NCBI RefSeq assembly: GCF_014805625.2
Contig: NW_023998455.1
Location: 3,496,197 to 3,560,196 of the forward strand
Direction: 5' to 3'
DNA length: 64,000 nucleotides
Source of the DNA: Glossina fuscipes
Taxonomy: Eukaryota; Arthropoda; Insecta; Diptera; Glossinidae
Made by a program: the position numbers and the translations under genes. Numbering within the stretch: the stretch's first letter is position 1; every line of letters starts with the position of its first letter. The notes beneath the pieces were generated by a model. That model saw only the letters and a program-made list of their open reading frames with translations, did no database searches and had not been told where the DNA came from. Positions 49,330 to 61,675 of this stretch are shown here, one piece after another.

Positions 49330-49595
49330 ACAAATGGTATATGTTTATATGTATTCCAAACAACAACTCCAAAGTATCGTCTTTTTTGTTTTCTTTTATC
49401 TTCATCATCGTGGGGTACCAATGTTCCTTCTTCGCCTTCTTCATTGTTATCTGCATCGATATAATGCAAATTATTGCTTGCTTCTGAACGTTTCTTTTTT
49501 TAATTCTTGCCCCAGCACTGTAGCCGTAAGATACCAGGTCTTTATTATATGATCGAGTTGAAGCTGCTCTCACATTGCTATCTTCAGTCCACAGA
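49330..49595 (-). other. Unidentified minus-strand coding-like fragment with a homopolymer frameshift
   Basis: VRAASTRSYNKDLVSYGYSA then GARIKK is open in one frame. After an A7 run the adjacent frame gives RSEASNNLHYIDADNNEEGE, EGTLVPHDDEDKRKQKRRYF. Removing one A would join them. Composition is protein-like but I do not recognise it; it lies antisense just upstream of the next gene. Confidence 0.25.
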
Positions 49596-49802
49596 AGAGA
49601 GGTATGTCAAAATGACTTTCATCTGCTTATACAATTTTATTGTATTTACATGAATTAAATATTTTGTCAACGTAATTAATTAATTGCCGTCTCCATTTTC
49701 TCTCAAACTTCCAAAGGGAAAGTTTTTTCTTGTTATTATTTTTATACAAATTTTTTCTAAATAAAAATTTCACGAAATTCCATTTTAGACGTAAAATAAA
49801 CG

Positions 49803-50732
49803 ATGCGGCGTTACAATGGCGGTAAGCAGCTTAAATTCTTCGTTAATTCTCTGTTGGTAGATCTGGAGGCTATGGAAGAAACTCATCCAAAATGCATAGC
49901 TAAAAAGCAATTTCAAAAGTCTAGTGCATGTCCACGTGAAGGATTTCCTGCTAATATAAAATCTGTTGCCAGTATCGGAGCTTCTTCGCTTATTATAAAA
50001 TGGGAGATAATTGATTGCGAAAACATTAAAGGATATGAACTCTTTTTGGATGGATATTTATCCAATCGTTACTATAGTCCTAGACACGAGTCAGCGGTCA
50101 TCGTTAATGTAAATATTGATCAGCCTCATAAAGTAATCTTATTGGCTCTAAACGAGAATAGCGACACAAGTCTGGATGTAATACTTAGAAATAGAAGAAA
50201 AATGCAAAGACCATGTATAATGGATTGCGAAACTAGAGTGCTGAAGTGTCCGCCATCTTCTCATACCAGCGGTCGTATGTGGGTACCCAGTTTTTTTATT
50301 TACGAACCAGTTGTCAAGGCAAGACAAGTTGAGTCTGAGATTAGACTACGACCGCTTCCAGAATACTGCCCGATAAGACAGAGAGAAGAAGACGGAGGAG
50401 AAGGTGAACCGAGTCGCAACGCTCCCGAGGAACAAGAGGAAATATTACCCGATTATGAGGAATTGATAGACGAAGCAGCGGCAATTGTAAAACAAGAAGA
50501 GCGTGCTGAGGATGCAGTGGTTGTAAAAGAAGAGCGTGCCGAGGATGCATTGATTGTAAAACAAGAGCTTGCTGAGGAGGCAGCAATTGTAAAACATGAA
50601 CTTGCAGCTATAAAAGAAGAAGCTGATGAGCTTGCCGCAAAGCAGGATATGGACAACGATTCACGTCTTATGGAAGATGTACAAATCAAGCGGGAACAAT
50701 CTTACGAAGATGTAAAAAAGGAAACCGATTAA
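49803..50732 (+). CDS. FN3-like domain protein with a tandem sumoylation-motif tail, unidentified
   Basis: A single open frame of 309 residues with normal codon use. Residues about 48-128 look like a fibronectin type III domain (PANIKSVASIG, SSLIIKWEI, IKGYELFLDG, QPHKVILLAL), most like the FN3 modules of RIM-binding proteins or, less well, of ATF7IP/Windei. A basic linker follows, then an acidic tail. The tail has seven consensus sumoylation sites (hydrophobic-K-x-E) at K230, K242, K253, K264, K271, K296 and K305. The first four sit in an 11-12-residue repeat (IVKQEERAEDA, VVKEERAEDAL, IVKQELAEEAA). No signal peptide or membrane segment. A TTTTAG acceptor at 49783-49788 just before the ATG suggests a 5' UTR intron. 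Polyadenylation-type signals follow at about 50789 and 50850. Function unknown. Confidence 0.7.
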   Translation: MRRYNGGKQLKFFVNSLLVDLEAMEETHPKCIAKKQFQKSSACPREGFPANIKSVASIGASSLIIKWEIIDCENIKGYELFLDGYLSNRYYSPRHESAVIVNVNIDQPHKVILLALNENSDTSLDVILRNRRKMQRPCIMDCETRVLKCPPSSHTSGRMWVPSFFIYEPVVKARQVESEIRLRPLPEYCPIRQREEDGGEGEPSRNAPEEQEEILPDYEELIDEAAAIVKQEERAEDAVVVKEERAEDALIVKQELAEEAAIVKHELAAIKEEADELAAKQDMDNDSRLMEDVQIKREQSYEDVKKETD

Positions 50733-53700
50733 AAAAAAGGCAGTTACAAATTAGCCGTTTTATGGAAAATGTTGAGTAGAGATTATATAATAAACCCATA
50801 CCAAGTTACTGCATAATAAGCGCAGGTTTTAAATTTACTCATAGACCTGCAATAAAAAGTATGTCCTTACATGGAAACGAAGTCCAACCACGAAAATTAA
50901 AAAAACAAAAAAAAAATAATTTAGAATATAATTTAAAAAATATAATTTAAAAAAAAATATGCTTTGATCTCTGTACTCTTTCGATCGCCTGCCTCGCAAA
51001 AAGGAAAAAAATCATCTAAAATTTTAAAATACATAAAAATATAAAAAGTAAACATGTGCGCAAAATGCAACAACAAAATGTACAGTTTTTTCTTTTACTC
51101 TTTTTACTCTCAAATATAGGAGTAAATTTTACGCTCAGAATAGAACTTTAATATTCTCAGCATTTATTTTAGGCCTCGATAAGGATTGTACAACAAAGCA
51201 AATTGTACGCTCAGAATTTTAACATTTGATAATATTTGTTTTGGCGTTGCCATAGAAAATTTGGTTTTACTTTTAAGAGAAAATCAGCAACTTTTAACGG
51301 AAAACCAGTGCACTTTAACAGAAACAATAGCGTCCTTTTTAACATAAACGATAGAGGCACCATGTTGACGTGTAAAACAGACTTGTTGAACTACGTTAAA
51401 AAGACAATAAAAATATAAACCTTTCCATGGAAATTAGTGATCTGAATAATTGGGTAGAATTTTACGCAGTTCGTAATCCCATTCACCAAACATTTAGAAA
51501 GAGTCTTTTTTTCACTAAAATTGTATAATTTCTCCATCTTGCATTGTCAAAACTCTTTTTCCACATTCAAAATCATATTAAAAAACACCGGCAAAACTGT
51601 TTTCAAAACGCCATCTAGAAACTACAGTCGGCAAAAATTGACAATAAAATCATGTTAAATTCTACAGTTCTAAGTGTATTCACATGGTTAACGATAATAA
51701 TAAATATGGTGGCTGACGTACATACTACATTGCTTCAGCCACCCTAAGCAAAACGATTCAAATATCAAAAGGTCCCATAGTAGGTTATTGTTAAATTATT
51801 TGTAAAAGTCTGCCTCTTTCAACTAAACATTAGTGTTAAAAAGAGGAGAAAATTAATAGAAGAAGATATTATTAAAGATACATAGAGCTACCAAACTGAT
51901 AAAAAAACAACTTAAATGAAGTAGAAAAAACCGCTTAACGTATGTTTTAAGCTCTCCCAATGTCTCTCTTTCTCTCTCTCTCTGTCGCACGCTCTCCTAA
52001 CATCGACATCTATTTTTCTTGGCAAGTGTAAGTTTTAAACAATGGTAACCCTATTTATGTAAATCTGAGAAGAAAAAACGGGCTGCGTAAAATGCGGAGA
52101 TTTAACAGACTTTTCTATAAAATATTAAGAAAGTTTCAAAAGTTGTTATAAAAAATTCTACTAAACAATATATTATTAATTTATTATGATAACTTTCATT
52201 ATGTTCAAGTAAAAAGTTCAAATGATTGTATGATAAAAAAAAAAAAGAAAAAAAACCAAGAGAAAATATTTGGTGCAACATAAAAAACAAGAAACCTACG
52301 GGGAAAATCTCGTGTGTGTTAAATAAAAGAAAAAAAAAAAGCGAGACACAAACGAATTATTTAGCGTGTTATATTTTTTATGAGAAAGCAGCAAAATTGC
52401 ATTGAAAAACGCAAGAAAATGTATTTATAACTTGAAAGAATATAGTGAAAAATTCCAAGAAAAAGACAAACAAAATAAAGAGGAACAGATTTAATCAGAA
52501 TCAACAGCTATAGACAAGGTGTACACCATCCATCTTCGAAATTAAACCAACCCAATTAGTATATACATTTATAAGAGGCAGTAATAATAAAAATATAAAA
52601 CAGAAGCGCAAGGTAAGGTACAAATATATGAAAAACAATGCCAACAACAATAACATGCTAATCATAATAAAGCCAGCATTACCAAAAAAAAAAAAAAAAG
52701 AAAAAACGTTGAATTTAACTGCTACGCAAAAAAACTATTACGTGCCACACAAACAGACACAACATATATCCACACAAATACATTCTTTTACGGCCCCCTC
52801 ACATAGTAAGTGGTAAGACCGCCGCTCTTATAATTAGCACAATGTTTTACGGTCTCTTACACAATCCTCTCACACTCGATGTTACTCTCTTCCAACTTTT
52901 CTAGGTTTTAACTAGACATTATCACATAAAAGATAATAAAAAAAAAAAAAAAGACAAGGCGTCACATACATTATTTATGTAGGCTATACCGCACACAACC
53001 ATTATCTCCTTGTTTTTTTTTTTTTTCTTATTTTTCTACACCCTTCCACTTTACCATTGTACTACATCGTCATTAAAGTGTCGTAGTAAAACTTACGTAG
53101 GCACTAGCTGTAATTTTATAACACAAGGTGGACTGTATTCTGTCCTCTTTTTATTTTTTTTTCTGTTTTTGTCAATGTGTCACAATTTTTTTTTTTCTGT
53201 TCTCTTGTTATATCCTGTATGATTTTTTCAAGGTTGTCTTCATATATATATTTGTATATGTATATTGAGTGTATGTTTTTGAAAATAATCACATATGTGT
53301 ATACGATGCATGATTTACTACAATAGCATTTATTCATAAACGAAGAGATAACAGAATGTAAGGGTTTTTCTTTCTTCGTGAGGAGAGAGTTTGTTTTGTT
53401 TTTATAATTTAATTTTGCCTATTTTCCTTGTTTACTTTAAATATAATACTTGTCCAGTTGTTGATTTGATCTTTTGACTGCACTATCCGAAAGCTGTTTG
53501 TTTAAAAATAAAACATAGTGTGAAAATAAAGTAATTAAATATGCACGCACGTACAAGTCTAAAAATAACTATTTATTTATTTGTTTATTTATTAATACAA
53601 TTCATATTAATAGTGAAAATTGTGCAAAAGTTATCTGATTGAAAATACAGTCAATAAATATATATCATTGAAATATACGCTAACAGTCAAGCATTTTTTC

Positions 53701-53829
53701 TTGTCAACGGTTGCCGTAACTAATTTCTTCACGACACTTTTAGTTAATGTGCATAGTAAATTTCGGAACTAAACCTTTTAGAGACCTTCTAAATTGCAGT
53801 ATGCCGTATGGAAATTTTCTACTTTTATA
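50733..53829. other. AT-rich stretch without a recognisable gene
   Basis: Poly-A/T runs, (TC)n at about 51963-51984 and no exon-like frames. Short frames (51236, 52628, 53010) are low complexity. Confidence 0.45.
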
Positions 53830-54240
53830 ATTATACCCTACATCTATGTTACAATGTGTATTAAGTTTGTGCGGGTGTACACAATAACTACAAGGACATT
53901 ATAATCATTTTCTAAATCGATTTAAGCTTGCCTCTTTGTCTGTCTATATGTCCACGCACCTTTTTGTTCAGTATAGTAAGTTAGTGCATATGTATGTATC
54001 CCTCAGAGGAATCTGAGACAAGCCCATCCGTCTCTCTGTCCATTTGCATTTTTGCGTTCACTCTATACATTTTGATGAAATTTGGAACATGGACATGTTT
54101 TGGCGCGAACACGAATGCTATTGAGAATGATTTGAATCGTAACACTTTTTCGACCAATTCCCTTATAATGCCTAATTTTGAAAAGTCGGTGTATGAATAA
54201 CTACTCGTAAGGGAAGTACTTTAGGCTTTTTAATGGTATG
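53830..54240 (-). repeat. Dispersed repeat family 1 copy (reverse)
   Basis: ATACCCTACATCTATGTTAC, TTTGTGCGGGTGTACACAAT, CCATCCGTCTCTCTGTCC and ACTTTTTCGACCAATTCCC in family order. Confidence 0.7.
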
Positions 54241-54754
54241 CCATAGTCGAATATAATGTTTTAAGCTGTTATTCCAACTATCGATTATAAGTTTTGGTTT
54301 TATAAACAATATGTACATCATAGCGGTCTTTGCTGCCTAATTTTTACTACACTTTGCCAATGGAGTAACAAAACAATTGTATTTAAAGTTAGGAAAGTCT
54401 TCCCCTTTTTTTTTAGCATGAAAGAAGTACGTATAGGAAAAAGTGCACGGCAAGAAAGAAATCATTGGAAGGGGTTCCATTGCCGGTCGCATAAAATTTC
54501 GAGAATCTTTTTCCTTTTTATATTCATCATCCCGCAAACTATAATCATAAAACTCTAAACTCTACTTATTCCATCTCAAAATTCTAAAAGAACAATACGA
54601 ACAATGCAAGAACGCCGAAGGGGTAACTTTTAGTCACCTATCGCTCTATCAAATCGTCTAATCGCCAAATTCCAATGTCTTAACCGGATCTTAACTACGC
54701 TGAACGAAAACGTACAGCACGAAAAAAAAAGTAGGAAAGAAACAGGCAAAAACA

Positions 54755-55660
54755 TTATAGTCGGTCAACGCTCAATATTAGCTGCCCTCCATCACAGTCA
54801 TTCGTTCGTTTCGGTAATAATACTCCAGAAGGTCCACATTATTTTCACACAAAGCCATAATTGTCATAGAAAGCCTGCATATTGAAAGGTTAGATTTTCC
54901 CTCCATATTGCGTTTCGTGACAGCGCCTATGTATGTTGGTGTTCGAACCAAATAGGCTTATGTGGTCCACATTTATTACCGTTAATTTTTTTTTCTGACA
55001 GGCTCCTATGAATTATGAAGATATCATAAGATATCTTATATGGAGTCGGGCGAAGAAATAGACATAAAGTTCCAATTAAGTTCACTTAATTTTTTTATTT
55101 AATTACTCTCATGAGCAAATTAGGTTTTTTTAGGCCTTATATGCGGTGCTATACCGAAAGTAGACTTCTTTAGATTTCTTTGTCAATTTAGTGTTGCGAG
55201 GCAATTTTCATAATGAAATATTGATTCCATTTCCGTAGGCACGGTTATATGAGAGCGGGCTCAAAATATTGCCTAATTGAGTCCAAAATTTTCACACAAA
55301 TTTTGGAATATCACAATGCTATTTCTTAGCCGAGGAGTTTTGAAAATTGCGATAAGGATTTTTCAGAATAGAGAGTTATATGGGGAGCGGTCGAAAAAAC
55401 GGGCCGATTCGAACCTGGGGCCAAAGTATCTCTGTACCAAATTTTATGAAAGTGTCTCAAAAATTGTGAACTGTAACTTGAACACAAATTTACATGGATG
55501 GACATTAGACGGACGGACACAGTCTTAGATCGCTTTAGATAATGATTCTATGTTGATTCATATAATAAATGTTGGATCTCTACCTTAAGCCCCTCTCGGT
55601 GTTACATACGTTCGCACTAACTTAATATACATTACACCACAAGTGGCGTAGAGTGTAAAT
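54755..55660 (+). repeat. Dispersed repeat family 1, longest copy (forward)
   Basis: Outer flank CATTATAGTCGGTCAACGC at the left; TATGGGGAGCGGTCGAAAAA, GACGGACGGACACAGTC and CTCTCGGTGTTACATACG inside; right end ACCACAAGTGGCGTAGAGTG. A central block shared with 47300-47540 (GGTTATATGAGAGCGGGC) may be an insertion or an ancestral segment. Confidence 0.65.
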
Positions 55661-55857
55661 ATAATATAATTAAAAGCCGATATTTGAGTCTGCATGTTTT
55701 CAAGTTAAACATACGCTATGTAGCCTTTTAAGTTTTACTTTGCTTCACACATTAAGTAACTTTCGTTTCCTGGAAGCATTTATACACGTCTTTCAACGCG
55801 AAATGAGTTTTCCATATCATTTCATCATTTCATTTGTATTTTCCAAAGAAAACCATA

Positions 55858-55893
<36 letters not shown>

Positions 55894-56489
55894 AAAACCA
55901 TATCGCACAAATAATAATAATCAAATAACTAAACTAATAATGGCGGTGCGGTATGCAGGGACCGCGTAACCGTTACAAAGTACAAAATGTGATAAACAAT
56001 TTCGTGTAATAATCTAAATAGAACAGTGTGTTAAACAGAAAACGTGCTTTACAATGTAGAGTTGTTTTTGTTGTTGTTGTGATGTTTAAAAGATATATCG
56101 ATGATGCCGAAACAGAAGGGGTGTTTATTATTGTTATTATTTTCTGTATTTTTTTTTTTTTTTTTTTTTTTTTTGTTAACAAGTAAGAGGTAAAATAATT
56201 GTGGCTCGTTCTAAGCGCCGCCATATGGCGTTTGTTAAATTTTTTATTGCTATTCTTTATTTGCTCATGAGTTAATAATGTTTGTTTTTAATATTTTGTT
56301 ACAATGTTTTTCTAATCGCATCTAAAAAGTGCAGATATGTTACGTTCGTGAATCCATTTGCATCATCTGCACAAATACTTCATTTAAAGATGTGAATAGA
56401 TTTTTAGTTTGTACAACATCGCCTCTTGGGTACGGGTCAGGTCAATTTGTAAAAATTCCTCCTTATTTTTGTAGATCTAGTCACTACAT
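55661..56489. other. AT-rich spacer
   Basis: (TA)n at about 55856-55892 and T runs at about 56150-56174. No gene seen. Confidence 0.5.
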
Positions 56490-56800
56490 GTGCTAAGGGC
56501 GCATTAATTTTATGCGGGCGTATGTAACAAGCTTAAGAGAAGACTCTGTTTTTATTATTATACCCCTTTATGACCTCTTCCATTTATCTGTCTGTCTCTC
56601 CATGCTTTTTTGTTGTTCAATCTACAGATCGAAAATTTTCGATCGATCCATTTTTTCGATCCATTCCAGTCCAAAAAAAAAAAAAAAAAAAATTTTAAAT
56701 TCTCAAGATTTCTCGAGAAAATTCGTATTTCGATATTCAAAATTTATATGAAAAATTTTCTTCGGCTGGGGCAATTTTCTGAACCGCCTTTTAAATAAAC
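56490..56800 (-). repeat. Dispersed repeat family 1 copy (reverse)
   Basis: TTTTATGCGGGCGTATGTAAC, ATCTGTCTGTCTCTCCATG and TTCGTATTTCGATATTCAAA; an A18 run lies at about 56673. Confidence 0.65.
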
Positions 56801-57684
56801 ATTCGTACGAAACACGTACGAGGAAATCTTTATATTGCAAAGACATATAACCTTCAATAACTAATGGCGAATATTGATTTATAATCGTAGGTTGACAAGG
56901 ACATCATCCTTACTGAACTTGAACCAAGTAGGTTTGTTTTTTGAATACCAATCCTTATAAGGATTCTCGGGAAATGCAAGTAAGTCCTTATAAAAAAGGC
57001 CTAATCGTTGATATTTTATAATGAAAATTGGTCCACAGTAATAATTTATCAAAAAAAATTAACGATAGAATCAGATTTGGATCAGATAAGTCTATTTTTG
57101 AGGCCCCGACTTATATAGCGGGATTGTATATAATGAAAAGCAAGTTCTTCTATGGAGATATAGTCTAATTTCTAGTTTTCTTCATGACAAACAAGAAAGT
57201 GTACAAGTAAGAAAATTGTATTGGGTCGAGAGGGAATCTTTTGTTCCCATCACCGTTTACCACAAAAAAAGGGACAAAAGAAGTAAAAGAACAATGTATT
57301 CATGCTCTATAATAGGGAGTGGGCGTTGTCAGCGTGTCCTTTGAAATGTGTGGGTCAATTCCAAATTCCTTTGCAAATTTGTAGGCGATGTCTTCATTTT
57401 CGCATTTCGGGAGAATGTTTACAGACGAACAGGTGGACATCAAATTTGAAACTACGTATTCACCACGGGTATATTATCTTGATGGTGGCATTGCTTGACT
57501 TGGCTACGGTCCAGGGTGTACTGCCTGGTATTTTAGGCTTTAGCAATAATTGATACAATTATGATAAATAACGGGCGTAGTATCCTAAAAATCATGATTC
57601 CATGACTCGATAAAATCTGCTTGCCCCTCCATATAAGAATCTCCATAAAAAGCAAATATTTCCACATGAGAGCAAATAGAAAGA
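56801..57684. other. Stretch without a recognisable gene
   Basis: A GC-richer part, 57220-57560, carries an 83-codon frame with no recognisable motif, probably transposon debris. Nothing else was seen. Confidence 0.35.
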
Positions 57685-57880
57685 TTACGGTTGACCGACT
57701 ATTAAATACCCCTTCGTTTGATACAATTATTCACATCACTATTTCTGAAATTCAGACGTTTTATGGGAAGTGGTCGAGAAAGTGGTTTCTGAAACAAAAT
57801 GTCTCAATCAAATATCATCTGCCCTTAGATCGCAGACATAAAGAGGTACTACTACCGCCATTAAATATCTTGTACTAAGA
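57685..57880 (+). repeat. Dispersed repeat family 1 fragment
   Basis: GGTTGACCGACTATTAAATA, CCCCTTCGTTTGATACAATT and TGGGAAGTGGTCGAGAAAG match the left half of the family. Confidence 0.6.
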
Positions 57881-58009
57881 GATAAAATTAATCATAATTT
57901 GTGTATCCAAGAAAACAAAAATTTATTGCAAACCTTTGTACCGCCTTCTGTAGCGTAAAATTATTTACTGAATCAACGAACACTATTGGAAATGTTTCGA
58001 ATCGGATCA

Positions 58010-58380
58010 CTTTTTCAGCCACTTGTTATATAAAGGTATATTAAGTTTTCCCGGAACACCCAGAAGGATTTGAGATACAGAAACCGATCGATTCAAAATC
58101 ATTTTCTGAATCGGCTTAATCTCGTCTCTTCGTCCGTCCGTTCGTCTTATTTGCTCATGTTTATCTACGAGTATGCAATTTTTGAGATATTTTGATGGCA
58201 TTTGGATACACACTGACATGGTATAACCTTAGGAGAAACACTATAGAAAATGTTTTCGGCCACTTCCCGTATAACAACTCATTTTGAAATGTTGTTACCT
58301 AACAATCGTATAAAGTGAAATGGTGAAAAGTCGTTACGCGAATACCTATAAGGCGGTGTAGCGTATTTTATGATGGGCCA
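58010..58380 (-). repeat. Dispersed repeat family 1 copy (reverse)
   Basis: GGAACACCCAGAAGGATTTG, CGTCTCTTCGTCCGTCCG and CTTCCCGTATAACAACTCAT in order; the right end is AAGGCGGTGTAGCGTAT. Confidence 0.65.
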
Positions 58381-58929
58381 TGATTCTGTTCTACATATTT
58401 AAATTGAAAAGCAAAAAAAAAAAAAGTCATTTAAAGTCTAAGCGAATGATGTGGGAAGTTAGAGCACGCTTTGCTTTCTTTTTTATATGCGATCCCACGA
58501 GAATCAATTTATGAAAATAACGAAAACATTAAAGCTAAACAAATCAAAAGGAGCCACAAAGGAAGTACAGTTCAAGCACATGTTCTTTCATCCCTTTACT
58601 TTATTCTTCGCCCTGATTACTATCTTAGGCGAATAATGTGTTATAGCCTTCTATGGCTGACAACCGTTTGCACAAAAACAGAAAGAAGTACGAAAAGCAA
58701 AAAAAAAAAAACAACTTTTTTTTTATACGATCCGTCTGATGCTAATGCGATTGTTTTGATTCCATTTCAACGAATACGTTACGCAATTAAATAAAATTTT
58801 ATTGCAGATATGTGACATCATTTGAAGGGTAATAAATGCTATCGATACGAACATTACTACAATATGACCGCACTGCGCATATAATTTAAAGAGATCTAAT
58901 GCATAAGGGAAACGTACTCTGGCATATAT
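58381..58929. other. AT-rich spacer
   Basis: A 107-codon frame (58471-58794) is K/S-rich, contains a poly-lysine from an A run, and has no recognisable motif. Not treated as a gene. Confidence 0.45.
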
Positions 58930-59575
58930 AATTACACCCTACACTACTTGTGGTATAGCGTATATTAAGTTTGTGCGGATGTATGCAACAAACAGAAGCG
59001 CTTAAGATAGACCTGTCGACCGATTCAGAATCATTTTCTAAAGCGATCTAGGTCTGTCGGTCCCTATGTCCATGTAAACTAGTGTTCAAACTAAAGGTCG
59101 CAATTTTTGAGATATTTTGATGCGATGATGTGTTTTGACCCAAGGGCGAGCGCTGTTGAAAATGGTTCGAATCGGACCACTTTTCCTCCTAAATTGCCCT
59201 ATTTTGAAAAGCCGTTATATGAAAAAAATTAGAATTTGCAAAATTTCCCGTAGTAGTATTTCGGAATTCAAAATTGGCACGAAAATTTTGGGCCGTTCGA
59301 CCCTTTCGCATATAACGAAAACTAAAGTTCATACGACAAAAAGCTATAATTTTCAATACTTCATGATGAAAGTTATATCGTAGTAGTAGTAGTAGTAATT
59401 TAACATAGAAAAGTGGACTCTATCAAATTTGGATAGGCCATCTCGGCCTATTTTTTGGATCCTTTGTATAGCATAAAAGTGCAAGTTTTAATACGTAATC
59501 ATGAAAATTGACCCATAATAGTAATTTCATATATAGGGTACTTAAAGTTCGGCCTTGCCCAACTATAACGTTCTT
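58930..59575 (-). repeat. Dispersed repeat family 1, full-length reverse copy
   Basis: ACACCCTACACTACTTGTGG at the left, TTTGTGCGGATGTATGCAAC, then GGTCTGTCGGTCCCTATG. The right end is TATATAGGGTACTTAAAG, with outer flank GGCCTTGCCCAACTATAACG. With the 1128-1836 copy it defines a family length near 650-700 bp. Confidence 0.75.
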
Positions 59576-60329
59576 ACTTATTTAAGATAATAATGCGACG
59601 ACAAGTAAAAGTGTCATTTAACAAAAGTAACACAAAGTTTCATACTATGCCCTGAAAAGCATAAATGACGATAACATACTACGTAAATAACCTTAAAGAA
59701 AGCTCTTCCAATTACTTGAGTTATGCAAACTTTAGCTGGCAGAGGGGGAGAGGGAGGGGGAGCGAGAAGAGGTTAAAGGGATTTTTTATGCTTGAAAAGG
59801 AAAGATTTCAATATTTTAGAAAAAATACGACTTTAATTGAAAATTCAACAGATGAATAAACAGTGCATACAGCGCTACAGTGCTATGATGAACATATGCG
59901 GAGCCCAATGGCGTTTAGGAATCGAAAAAAAACATGAAATTTTTAAGCGTTTTGCATCCCCCACCTACCGCTCCGGTTTACCTAGCTTTTTTGCCGAAAC
60001 TGAATAAAATAATTTAAACTGTTTTCCCTGATTATAGCTGTAGTTTTGTACGGGGGCTTGTAAGTAAAAAATTTACAAATGTCATTCCATCCGTAATCTA
60101 TATCCATTTCCGAAGTGCTTTACGCTTTGAATTATTTGCATATTAAGGGAAGAGAAGATGGCGAGAACACGACTTGACTATAACGTGTAAACGTACTAGA
60201 GTTGACAAATACTGTACACTTTTTTTTCAGTGTTCTTCAGTCCTGCGTGTCTTTGTTACGATTCTCAAGTGTAGTTTAGAATTACGAAAAAAAGCAAAGA
60301 AAACAAACAAAAACAGTAGAGTGGGACAC
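59576..60329. other. Spacer without a recognisable gene
   Basis: A purine-rich AGAGGGGGAGAGGGAGGGGG run lies at 59742-59761. No exon signal. Confidence 0.4.
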
Positions 60330-60682
60330 CTACACCATTCCATTTTGTACAATAATTCATATAACGGCTTTTCAAAATGAGAAATTATATGGAAAGTGCG
60401 CGAAAAAGTTGTCAGATCCCAATTGTTTTCAATGGTGTTCGTCCGTATGTCATCAAATTTCATCAAAATACCTTAAAAATTGCGAACTGTAGGTTAAACA
60501 GAAGGACACAAGCGGACAGACAGACAGACAGACAAGCAAGCTTAGATCGATTCAGAGAGTGAATCACTCTCTCGGCCAATATAGTAAAAGGTGAATCTAT
60601 CTCATGCCGTTCTGCGTATTGTGTACAACCGCGCAAGGTTAATGCACTCCCGCACCCCGACTACGGTGTAGGGTATAAAAAA
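60330..60682 (+). repeat. Dispersed repeat family 1 copy
   Basis: GACACCTACACCATTCCATT at the left, GGACAGACAGACAGACAGAC in the middle, and CTACGGTGTAGGGTATAAAA at the right. Confidence 0.75.
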
Positions 60683-61039
60683 GTTCATCAATATTACAAA
60701 TTTGTCAAAGTTGAATTCTAGGATAGTTCAATTATTGCAGAAGTAAGTTGTTACTGTATTTAAAAAACTACCGGGAATGTAAATATGAAACCGGAATTCG
60801 TCCATAGATAGCGCTAACGCCAACACCTGTAGGGGACGCTTATGCATGGAGTTGCCTTAACTTTATCACTTTGCCATTTAACAACGTTGAGCAGCCGGTA
60901 ATGCGGACGCATATCGTAACGCGAAAGTACTTTTTTTTTCACAACGAAAATGTCAAGTGTTGCAGACATGTCAAATAAAGAGCATTCAGCGACAGCATCT
61001 CAGTAGCTTTTCAAGTTAACACATTTAGCTATATTTGTT

Positions 61040-61560
61040 TTGTCGAAACGTTTGGAACGGTCAGAAGTAAGCTTCAGAGTTCTCAATATTTTTGATCGGC
61101 ATCTAATTTTGAATCGATTTAAGCAAGTCCATTCTCCTCCATCATAGCAAAAATGAAGCTATCGACTCCAAATTTAACAGAAATACGCCTACTGTACCGC
61201 GTACACCTCGTGAAAAGAGCTAAGTTTTACAAGAGGAATAAAAAATTGGCTCATTACTTGTAAACTGCATCCGGTTAATCGATAAGTATTTCAAGGTTTA
61301 CTCTATGGGCGATGCTGTAGCACCTGTACACAAATGGATCGACGCATCGACCCAAGGATGAGTCCCATATTCACTTTTTGCAACGCCCTGAAGATGGAGG
61401 AAGTTTCAAAACCCCCATAAATGTTGCGTATGTCCGTCCGTCCTTTCGCAAAAATTTACGAAAGAATTTGAAAATGACCCAAACCCGTCAAAGGGCCCAC
61501 GTAAAACGGCTACACGCGTATGTAACTGTAAACACTTTTGTTTTCTGTGTTTTCTGCTCG
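61040..61560. repeat. Dispersed repeat family 2 copy
   Basis: GTTCTCAATATTTTTGATCGGC, GATTTAAGCAAGTCCATTC and a second half with TATGTCCGTCCGTCCTTTCG repeat the block order at 45090-45770. Confidence 0.5.
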
Positions 61561-61602
61561 TTGCTCATAATGTGCAACACACATACATATTATAAATTGC
61601 GT

Positions 61603-61675
61603 CGTCTCAAGTGCGTTTCAATAAAGCCGATAGATTCTTAGATGCTAGTGCTAAATTTTTATGTCAAGCTATTAT
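61603..61675 (+). mobile_element. 3' body fragment of the candidate SINE
   Basis: GTCTCAAGTGCG, AATAAAGCCGATAGAT and CTTAGATGCTAGTGCT correspond to 49141-49190. The tRNA-like head is absent. Confidence 0.5.

Noticed and set aside
50341..50689. Leu/Gln/Pro- and Ser/Ala-rich minus-strand frames
   Set aside because: Antisense of the repetitive tail of the 49803-50732 gene; their regularity comes from that repeat.
58471..58794. 107-codon frame
   Set aside because: Begins in repeat-flanked AT-rich DNA, includes a poly-lysine from an A run, and shows no family resemblance.
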